DNA of 6,686 nucleotides, taken from NCBI GenBank assembly GCA_023251695.1, contig JAHEYE010000196.1, forward strand, positions 1-6,686, in the 5' to 3' direction. The translations under genes were made by a program, and so were the position numbers. The number at the start of each line of letters is the position of its first letter. Position 1 is the stretch's first letter. Source of the stretch: Sphingobacteriaceae bacterium (GTDB taxonomy: Bacteria; Bacteroidota; Bacteroidia; B-17B0; Aurantibacillaceae). The notes beneath the pieces are model-generated. The model ran no database searches, was not told where the DNA came from, and worked only from the letters and a program-made list of their open reading frames with translations. Shown here in pieces: positions 1-4,930 of the stretch.

Positions 1-133
1 TTGATTTGTATTCTAAAGGCTTAAAATAATAATATGCCAAAGTGAGTAGAATACATAATGAAGTAAAAGCCAGAATGAATTTCCATTTACTTATTACCTC
101 ACGTAACAAGAATTTAGTTGAAGTGCCCGACAT
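1..133 (-). CDS. Partial membrane protein, possibly Wzz-type chain-length determinant (N-terminus only)
   Basis: An open frame begins with ATG at 133 and runs off the window edge after 44 complete codons. An in-frame stop (TAG) lies at 142-140, so this ATG is the first available start. The peptide begins MSGTSTKFLLREVISKWKFI. It has a short basic cytoplasmic stretch up to about residue 18, one hydrophobic segment at about residues 19-36, then a KPLEYKS sequence. A short amphipathic lead, Trp-Lys, one transmembrane helix and a Pro-x-x-Tyr-x-Ser tail are what Wzz / capsule chain-length (polysaccharide co-polymerase) proteins show at their N-terminus. Such proteins sit in the inner membrane and control polysaccharide chain length. 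The match rests on a general pattern in few residues, so another single-pass membrane protein is possible. It lies 55 bases after the DUF3078 gene on the same strand. That the gene is real is fairly likely; its identity is tentative. Confidence 0.5.
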   Translation of the reverse strand, partial: MSGTSTKFLLREVISKWKFILAFTSLCILLTLAYYYFKPLEYKS

Positions 134-148
134 ATAAAGCTAATGTAC

Positions 149-167
149 AAAAAATGTTTTAGAAACA
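149..167 (-). terminator. Weak terminator-like hairpin after the DUF3078 gene
   Basis: On the minus strand TGTTT (167-163) and AAACA (159-155) form a 5-bp stem around a CTA loop, followed at once by six T (154-149). The position between two genes fits a terminator. The stem has only one G-C pair, so it would be weak and could be chance in AT-rich DNA. Confidence 0.22.
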
Positions 168-188
168 AGAAAAACTAAGGCGACTTTA

Positions 189-1148
189 CTAAAACTTATA
201 CCCCAAACCAACTCCGAAACTGGTTAACCATTGGGTGCGGGGGCCATTCACATCATTTTTATGATCGTAATTGCCATCCTTATTCCAATCGTATTTAATA
301 ATGATATCATCATCGTATATCATTTTACAAGTAAAACTGGCGGAAAGGAATTTATTTATTTTAAGCGTGACCAAGGTGTTCCAAACTATATCTATGTTTT
401 GGGGATTATTAATGTAATTCGAGAAAAAATCAGCATAAGTATCTAAGTTCACAAACTTGTTCAAGTCTTTTTTGAATTTTATTGTTATTCTTCCTCCGAA
501 TTCATAACGCACTTTCTCACCCTGCTTAGTTACATTACCTGCTGTATCCAATTCTGCAGCTTTTACCCCGAAAGCACCTTCGTCTGCCAATCCACGATCG
601 TTTACAATTGTTACTTTTCCCGCTAAAGGAGAGAGTGTTGCTGAAAAATAATCGTCCAATTTATATTCCATACCAAGCGCTAATTGAATATAAGCAGGCG
701 CCATGAAATTCGAAACAATTCCCGGTGCAATGGAATCTGCATAATAATTATAGCCCGGTGCAAATTGCGAACGGAAATCAGCCATCACCGAATAAAAAAG
801 ATGTTTCCTTTTGGTATGAATACTATATTTTGTAAACCCGAATAATTGGTCAGCATTTTTTTTAAAAATGGAAGAGCTACCATTTTTAATCAATCCGTAA
901 GTTGCGTCCACTTTGGTGGACCATTCATTCTCATTTTTACTGTATTTGGCTTCGAAGTTAAAAATTGAAGTCAGCGCGAAGTTATCTTCGCCACCACCCT
1001 GCCAATAATTTAAACTTGTTTGCGATAAATTTAAACCAATAAAGCCGTTCGTTTCCCAGGCTGTATCTTTTTTAGCAACTTTTACTGAATCCTGAGCAAC
1101 TATTGAGAGGGAAATTAAAAAAGAAAAAAGTACAATTATTTTTTTCAT
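189..1148 (-). CDS. DUF3078 family outer-membrane beta-barrel protein
   Basis: This 319-residue protein belongs to the DUF3078 family of Bacteroidota, whose function is not known. It starts with a signal peptide (MKKIIVLFSFLISLSIVAQ, likely cut near residues 18-19), so it is exported. The family signature follows at about residues 34-60: a Gly-x-Asn-x-Ser-Gln segment, then an Asn-Tyr-Trp-Gln-Gly-Gly-Gly stretch. The rest is alternating polar and hydrophobic strands rich in Tyr, Phe and Asn, ending in GLGYKF. A terminal Phe is the usual end of an outer-membrane barrel strand. The frame can be extended three codons to a TTG at 1157 that overlaps the mqnE stop. The ATG at 1148 is preferred because it puts MKK directly before the hydrophobic core. 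The gene begins 5 bases after mqnE and is almost surely co-transcribed with it. Family assignment is strong; role unknown. Confidence 0.87.
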   Translation of the reverse strand: MKKIIVLFSFLISLSIVAQDSVKVAKKDTAWETNGFIGLNLSQTSLNYWQGGGEDNFALTSIFNFEAKYSKNENEWSTKVDATYGLIKNGSSSIFKKNADQLFGFTKYSIHTKRKHLFYSVMADFRSQFAPGYNYYADSIAPGIVSNFMAPAYIQLALGMEYKLDDYFSATLSPLAGKVTIVNDRGLADEGAFGVKAAELDTAGNVTKQGEKVRYEFGGRITIKFKKDLNKFVNLDTYADFFSNYINNPQNIDIVWNTLVTLKINKFLSASFTCKMIYDDDIIIKYDWNKDGNYDHKNDVNGPRTQWLTSFGVGLGYKF

Positions 1149-1153
1149 AAATC

Positions 1154-2302
1154 TCAATTAAAAACCACGGCCGAATAATCTTTTACAACACCATAAAGCG
1201 TGTCGCGTTCAATTGGCGTGCGGCCAACTTGTTTTATGAGTTCAACCAATTCCTGAGTGCTAAGTTTTGGATTCTGCTCTTCAGAACCGGCCATGCTATA
1301 GATTTTTGTTGTGTCGTCAATCGTTCCATCCAAATCATCAGCACCAAAATTCAAGGCCATTTGCGCAGTACTACGACCTATCATTGCCCAATAGGCTTTA
1401 ATGTGAGGAAAATTATCTAAATAAATTCTTGCGATTGCGTAATTACGTAAATCTTCAATCACCGAAACTTCAGGTACGTTTGACATTTCATTATCCTTAT
1501 TTCTGAATTTAAGAGGGATAAATGCATTGAAACCTTTTGTTTTATCCTGCAATTGACGTAAGCGTTCCATGTGATCAACTCTATGTTCAAATGTCTCAAT
1601 ATGTCCGTACAACATCGTAGCATTGGATTGATTGCCCATTTTGTGCCAGATTTCATGAATACTTAACCATTCTTCTGTTGTACATTTTCCACCGGCAATT
1701 TTATCGCGGATATCCTTATCAAAAATCTCGGCACCACCGCCGGGAATACTATCTAACCCTACTTCCTTAAAATGTTTTAGTCCTTCTTCGTATGTGAGTT
1801 TTGCTTTTTTGAAAATGTAATGAAACTCAACAGGGGTTAAAGCTTTAATATGCAAATCTGGACGGTGTGCTTTTATTTTTTTAAACAGTTCGGTATAAAA
1901 TGCCAAATCTTGTTTTGGAACAACGCCACCCGTAATATGAACCTCGGTAACAGGTTGTCCGTCGTATTTTTTTATGATATCTAAAATTTGTTCGACAGAT
2001 AATTCCCAGCCTTGCTCTCTATTTTTAATTAAACGCGAATAAGAGCAGAAAGAACAAGAGTAAACACAAATGTTGGTTGGTTCAACGTGAAAATTACGGT
2101 TAAAGAAAACTTTGTCGCCGCTTTTTTTCTGACGAACGAAATCAGCCAGTGTTCCTAAAAAACTTAATGAACCTTCTTTATAAAGTGTAACGCCTTCATC
2201 AAACGAAATGCGCTCGCCATTAAACACTTTCTTAGCAATTTGTTTTAAATGTGCTGAAATATGTGATGAAGCAATTATAACTTCAGGATGCGATGCAATC
2301 AT
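1154..2302 (-). CDS. mqnE: Aminofutalosine synthase MqnE (radical SAM)
   Basis: MqnE is a cytoplasmic radical-SAM enzyme. It joins the adenosyl radical from S-adenosylmethionine to 3-[(1-carboxyvinyl)oxy]benzoate, giving aminofutalosine in the futalosine route to menaquinone. The 382-residue protein has the cluster motif C79-x3-C83-x2-C86 (context NICVYSCSFCSYSR). Family landmarks follow: TGGV at 124-127, the IKALTPVE segment at 152-159 (the MqnE version; MqnC and CofH differ here), DSIPGGGAE at 184-192, NATMLYGHIET at 227-237, FIPLKF at 261-266 and GADDLDGT at 320-327. Its length is normal. A TTG three codons upstream (2311) could also start the frame, but a TAA directly precedes it, and the ATG at 2302 is the natural choice. 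The toxin gene ends 30 bases upstream, and the DUF3078 gene starts 5 bases downstream. No other menaquinone gene is in view. Confidence 0.9.
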   Translation of the reverse strand: MIASHPEVIIASSHISAHLKQIAKKVFNGERISFDEGVTLYKEGSLSFLGTLADFVRQKKSGDKVFFNRNFHVEPTNICVYSCSFCSYSRLIKNREQGWELSVEQILDIIKKYDGQPVTEVHITGGVVPKQDLAFYTELFKKIKAHRPDLHIKALTPVEFHYIFKKAKLTYEEGLKHFKEVGLDSIPGGGAEIFDKDIRDKIAGGKCTTEEWLSIHEIWHKMGNQSNATMLYGHIETFEHRVDHMERLRQLQDKTKGFNAFIPLKFRNKDNEMSNVPEVSVIEDLRNYAIARIYLDNFPHIKAYWAMIGRSTAQMALNFGADDLDGTIDDTTKIYSMAGSEEQNPKLSTQELVELIKQVGRTPIERDTLYGVVKDYSAVVFN

Positions 2303-2332
2303 TTTCTGCAATTAATAATATATTAATAGAAT

Positions 2333-2590
2333 TTAATCGTAAATATCTTTTCTGTGACCTATTTTTCTAACGTCAACGATCTCAATTTTATCGTCAATAC
2401 TATAAAGAACACGATAATTACCTACCCGGATACGCCAAACATATTCCTTTTCTCCTTTCAATTTTTTACAACCTTGTGGACGAGGGTTTGAAGCGAGTGC
2501 TTCTATAGCTTTAGATATTTGTAAATTAACTTTTAAAGGCAAGTGTATTAAATCCTTTAAAGCTTGCTTACTAATGACAATTCTATACAT
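2333..2590 (-). CDS. RelE/ParE-family toxin of a type II toxin-antitoxin module
   Basis: This 85-residue basic protein has the compact RelE/ParE fold signature. An N-terminal strand (YRIVISKQA) is followed by two helices up to about residue 35, then GCKKLKG at 40-46. Next come the core strands with W52-R53-I54-R55-V56-G57-x-Y59-R60-V61-x-Y63, and a C-terminal IGHRKDIY (77-84). In RelE-type toxins the basic residues around the LKG turn and the late Arg/Lys/Tyr positions act in ribosome-dependent mRNA cleavage. Here R53, R55, R60, H79, R80, K81 and Y84 are the candidates, so the toxin looks intact. ParE relatives instead poison gyrase, and the sequence alone does not settle the target. The start codon overlaps the antitoxin stop by one base (TAATG), which implies translational coupling. 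A purine-rich AAGG lies about ten bases before the ATG, inside the antitoxin gene. Confidence 0.87.
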   Translation of the reverse strand: MYRIVISKQALKDLIHLPLKVNLQISKAIEALASNPRPQGCKKLKGEKEYVWRIRVGNYRVLYSIDDKIEIVDVRKIGHRKDIYD

Positions 2591-2784
2591 TAAAGTTTAC
2601 CTTTTTTCTTTAATATCTTCTTTGCATCTTCCCAGCTGATTTTCACATCCTGCTTTCTACTCTCAGCAACTAAAACATCAATAAACTCGTGAACATCTTC
2701 GTCGTTCTGTTCAATCGTTTTCAAATCGATCACAACAGCTTTTTTTTTGTTTTTCTCGTCGGTTATATAGCTTATGCCTTTCAT
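2590..2784 (-). CDS. Small antitoxin partner of the RelE/ParE-family toxin
   Basis: This 64-residue, highly charged protein starts MKGISYITDEKNKKKAVVID and ends WEDAKKILKKKGKL. It lies directly before the toxin gene with a one-base overlap, the usual antitoxin-first order. The N-terminal half looks like a short strand-turn-strand followed by a helix (about 23-42), as in Phd/YefM- and RelB-like antitoxins. The C-terminal part (about 48-64) is a short amphipathic helix that would wrap the toxin. I see no clear ribbon-helix-helix or helix-turn-helix, so its DNA-binding mode is uncertain. The frame stays open back to 2958, but that extension overlaps the 3' end of mnmA by 134 bases and encodes an unrelated hydrophobic stretch. 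The ATG at 2784 gives a start typical of this antitoxin group. The role is inferred mainly from position and size. Confidence 0.78.
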   Translation of the reverse strand: MKGISYITDEKNKKKAVVIDLKTIEQNDEDVHEFIDVLVAESRKQDVKISWEDAKKILKKKGKL

Positions 2785-2789
2785 AGTAT

Positions 2790-2797
2790 CAAATTTA
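2790..2797 (-). promoter_or_regulatory. Possible -7 box (TAAATTTG) for the toxin-antitoxin module
   Basis: On the minus strand TAAATTTG matches the Bacteroidota -7 consensus TAnnTTTG and ends five bases before the antitoxin ATG. Transcription from it would give an mRNA with almost no leader. No TTG at a normal -33 distance is visible, so the match may be chance in AT-rich DNA. Confidence 0.28.
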
Positions 2798-2824
2798 CAA
2801 AAAATTATAATAACTTTAATTTCC

Positions 2825-3928
2825 TTAAAACAAGGGAACTGGCTTCCTATCAATAAATCCACCACCGACAAGGTCATTTCCCTCGTAAATAACGGCGCTT
2901 TGACCGGGTGCCACACCGGTAACAGGATTATGGAAAATAACATCCAGTTTTTTATCAATCGTATTAATGGTTGCTAAAGTTCCAGGATCTTTATAACGGA
3001 TTTTTGTTAGTCCAACAAAATCATCCGGTAACGAATCGTATTTAATCAGATTAAAATCGCGTACCATCAATTGTTGCTCTTCCAAATCTTCTTTATCACC
3101 TAATACAACCGTATTTGTTTCCGGAATAATTTCCTTTACAAAAACAGGATCGCCCATGGCAATGTCCAAGCCTTTACGTTGACCAATTGTATAAAACGGA
3201 TAACCGCGATGCGATCCTACTTTTTTTCCTTTGTATAAATAATCACCACCTTCAACTTTTGCTTCCAGTTCAGGCATGCGGTGTTTTAAGAACGAACGGT
3301 AATCGTTATTTGGCACAAAACAAATATCATAACTCTCACTTTTATTAGCCAAATCAACAAAACCGGCATCTTTCGCCATTTGTTTTATATCGGGTTTCTT
3401 AAATTGTCCCAATGGAAAATGGGTACGTTTCAAACTTTCTTGCGATAATCCCCATAATACGTAAGTTTGATCTTTATTTTCATCAATACCTTTAAAAACA
3501 ACTTTACGGTTACCTTCGGTACGTAATTGCGCGTAATGTCCGGTGGCAATAAATTCGCAATCCAACATATCAGCACGTTTCAATAATGCATCCCATTTAA
3601 TATGCGTATTGCATAATACACAAGGATTCGGCGTTCTACCTGCTAAATATTCTTCAACAAAATTATTTATGATATGATCTCCAAATTCAGAACGGATATC
3701 CAAAATATAATGCGGGAAACCAAAATTCACCGCAATGGCACGCGCATCATTAATGCTATCTAAACTGCAACAACCTGTTTCCTTTTTGCTACTGCCCGAG
3801 GTAACATAATCCCATGTTTTCATAGTGATCCCCACTACCTCATAACCTTCCTCATGCAGCATCATAGCAGCCACAGAACTGTCAATGCCGCCGCTCATTG
3901 CTACTAATACTTTTCCTTTTTTACTCAT
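2825..3928 (-). CDS. mnmA: tRNA-specific 2-thiouridylase MnmA
   Basis: MnmA activates C2 of the wobble uridine U34 with ATP and inserts sulfur, making 2-thiouridine in tRNAs for Lys, Glu and Gln. The 367-residue cytoplasmic protein is of normal length. It carries the N-terminal PP-loop SGGIDSS (12-18) for ATP, the GRTPNPCVLCN segment (97-107), ATGHYA (128-133), and KSESYDICF (196-204). After these come the central domain with GYPFYTIGQRKGL and the C-terminal beta-barrel ending in GVAPGQSAVIYEG. By alignment with the E. coli enzyme, C106 and C203 are the catalytic pair (C102 and C199 there), and C103 replaces the usual Asp. The ATG at 3928 places MSKKGKVLVAMSGG correctly. It lies 41 bases after the MORN gene and ends 40 bases before the antitoxin. 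No Shine-Dalgarno sequence is visible. Confidence 0.95.
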   Translation of the reverse strand: MSKKGKVLVAMSGGIDSSVAAMMLHEEGYEVVGITMKTWDYVTSGSSKKETGCCSLDSINDARAIAVNFGFPHYILDIRSEFGDHIINNFVEEYLAGRTPNPCVLCNTHIKWDALLKRADMLDCEFIATGHYAQLRTEGNRKVVFKGIDENKDQTYVLWGLSQESLKRTHFPLGQFKKPDIKQMAKDAGFVDLANKSESYDICFVPNNDYRSFLKHRMPELEAKVEGGDYLYKGKKVGSHRGYPFYTIGQRKGLDIAMGDPVFVKEIIPETNTVVLGDKEDLEEQQLMVRDFNLIKYDSLPDDFVGLTKIRYKDPGTLATINTIDKKLDVIFHNPVTGVAPGQSAVIYEGNDLVGGGFIDRKPVPLF

Positions 3929-3934
3929 TTTACA

Positions 3935-3965
3935 GTTGGTGAGATATGAGTTCGTGAATTGGTGA
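3935..3965 (-). repeat. Degenerate octamer tandem repeat between the MORN gene and mnmA
   Basis: On the minus strand the gap reads as four consecutive units: TCACCAAT (3965-3958), TCACGAAC (3957-3950), TCATATC (3949-3943) and TCACCAAC (3942-3935). Three are close copies of TCACSAAY and one is a degraded 7-base copy. It fills most of the 41-base gap, just upstream of the mnmA start. No promoter box was recognised in this gap. Confidence 0.5.
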
Positions 3966-3969
3966 TTTA

Positions 3970-4719
3970 TTACTTCTTTGGTTCAGCTTTTTTTGGCTTA
4001 GAATCCTGAACTTTATTTTTCGAGAAAAATTCTTCAGTCTTTTTCTTATCCGCTAATTTACCGTCAATGTATAATTCTTTTTCTTTTATTTTTCCATCTT
4101 TCTCCTTAAAAATCCAAGGGCCCGTTCTTAAACCATTTTTATAAAACCCGGTTGCTGCAGCAATGCCATTCGGATAGTAGTAAGTGTTTTTGCCATCTAA
4201 TTGTCCGTTCACATAAGTACCCTCTCCTTTTACCAATTTGCCGTCAAAATATTGTTTAAAGGTACCTTCCTGAACATCCATTTTATAATTCCGCTCTTCT
4301 GCAAGTTTACCATCGGGTAAATAAACTAAGCATTTCCCGTTTTTCTTTCCATCCTTGTAAATGTCTTTCGATACCATAGTTCCGCCTTCATCATAATACA
4401 TCCAAACCGAATCCTTTATTTCACCAATGTATTTTCCCTTCGCCATTAATTTTCCGTTCGGGTGAAATAATTTTGCATAAGCAAAAGCACCATCCTTTTT
4501 AAAATCCATTATAGCTTTTACAGTATCGAACGGATAATAATATTTAAAAACTCCCTGTGGTCTGTCATCTTTAAACAATCCCTCAAAAATAATTTTACCC
4601 GCCTCACCCGAAGGTTTTTTCCAATACCCTTGCTTCAAACCTTTAGCATCCGTTACGTTTTGTCCGGAACCTAAAAAAGCCGTTAAAGCCAGTGCAATTA
4701 TGAGTGTTATTTTCTTCAT
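3970..4719 (-). CDS. Secreted MORN-repeat protein (YwqK-like)
   Basis: This 249-residue protein begins with a signal peptide (MKKITLIIALALTAFLGSGQ, likely cut near residues 18-20). There is no lipobox cysteine, so it should be periplasmic or exported. Most of the rest is a run of MORN_2-type repeats of about 20-25 residues with the pattern Tyr-x-[Asn/Asp]-Gly-x-x-x-Gly-x-x-x-x-Tyr-x-x-[Asn/Asp]-Gly. Examples are IYKDGKKNGKCLVYLPDGK (120-138), TYVNGQLDGKNTYYYPNG (168-185) and FYKNGLRTGPWIFKEKDGK (192-210). The tail (about 220-249) is very lysine-rich. Databases often label such proteins as YwqK-family antitoxins, but nothing here shows a toxin partner, so no function should be inferred. The frame is open upstream to 4884, but that extension runs through a promoter and repeat-like DNA. 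The ATG at 4719 before MKK is preferred. Confidence 0.82.
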   Translation of the reverse strand: MKKITLIIALALTAFLGSGQNVTDAKGLKQGYWKKPSGEAGKIIFEGLFKDDRPQGVFKYYYPFDTVKAIMDFKKDGAFAYAKLFHPNGKLMAKGKYIGEIKDSVWMYYDEGGTMVSKDIYKDGKKNGKCLVYLPDGKLAEERNYKMDVQEGTFKQYFDGKLVKGEGTYVNGQLDGKNTYYYPNGIAAATGFYKNGLRTGPWIFKEKDGKIKEKELYIDGKLADKKKTEEFFSKNKVQDSKPKKAEPKK

Positions 4720-4732
4720 AAAATGATAATAA

Positions 4733-4759
4733 CAAAGGTAATATAAAGTTACGTACAAA
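4733..4759 (-). promoter_or_regulatory. Candidate Bacteroidota-type promoter for the MORN gene
   Basis: On the minus strand TACCTTTG (4740-4733) is an exact match to the -7 consensus TAnnTTTG. A TTTG (4759-4756) lies 15 bases upstream as a candidate -33 element, somewhat closer than the usual 17-23. The ATG follows the -7 box by 13 bases, so the leader would be very short. Confidence 0.5.
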
Positions 4760-4795
4760 AAGAGGGTTTTATTAACGGATTCTTGAAGGTTTTGG

Positions 4796-4913
4796 GGCTT
4801 ACCCGAAGGGGTCGGGCTGCGGAATTTATCCTGAGCTTGCCGAAGGAGGCCCGCTATCGCTACGGTTTTTTGCCGAAAAGGCAAAAGAACTAAACCTTCC
4901 GCATCCCTAAGCC
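4796..4913. repeat. GC-rich 118-base interspersed repeat-like element with inverted ends
   Basis: The element is bounded by a 6-base inverted repeat, GGCTTA (4796-4801) and TAAGCC (4908-4913). By my count it is 65 of 118 G or C (about 55 percent), against clearly AT-rich surroundings. Inside are a hairpin (4868-4886, stem TTTTGCC with a 5-base loop), an ACCC/GGGT hairpin at 4801-4812, and a TAGCGATAGCG direct duplication at 4853-4863 on the minus strand. There is also a CCTTCGGCAAGCTCAGGAT segment (4828-4846) of a kind I recall as common in bacterial intergenic DNA. It has no credible coding content. The central hairpin has no T tract after it on either strand, so it is not a classical terminator. 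Copy number in the genome cannot be judged here. Confidence 0.55.
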
Positions 4914-4930
4914 AATCAAAAGTAAATTCA

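Noticed and set aside
231..446. Plus-strand open frame inside the DUF3078 gene
   Set aside because: It lies wholly antisense to a well-supported gene and has no recognisable domain.
1229..1420. Plus-strand open frame inside mqnE
   Set aside because: It is antisense to conserved mqnE sequence and has no domain.
1459..1656. Second minus-strand frame inside mqnE
   Set aside because: It is a shifted frame of the same DNA; the mqnE frame carries the family motifs here.
2312..2332. AT-rich near-palindrome between the toxin gene and mqnE as an operator
   Set aside because: The symmetry is imperfect and made almost only of A and T, so it is expected by chance in this composition.
2785..2958. Longer N-terminal extension of the antitoxin reading frame
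   Set aside because: It overlaps the 3' end of mnmA on the same strand in another frame, encodes an unrelated hydrophobic stretch, and the ATG at 2784 gives a typical antitoxin start.
2774..2977. Plus-strand open frame across the mnmA 3' end and the antitoxin start
   Set aside because: It is antisense to two genes and shows no domain or start signal.
3970..4719. MORN protein as an antitoxin with its own toxin partner
   Set aside because: The YwqK-family antitoxin name is a database label; no small toxin gene adjoins it and the protein has a signal peptide.
4720..4884. Longer N-terminal extension of the MORN protein
   Set aside because: It would place 55 residues before a clear signal peptide and is translated from a promoter candidate and repeat-like GC-rich DNA.
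4866..4888. Hairpin in the recQ-MORN intergenic region as a rho-independent terminator
   Set aside because: The 7-bp stem is followed by A-rich rather than T-rich sequence on the minus strand and by GAAC on the plus strand, so it is treated as part of the repeat-like element.
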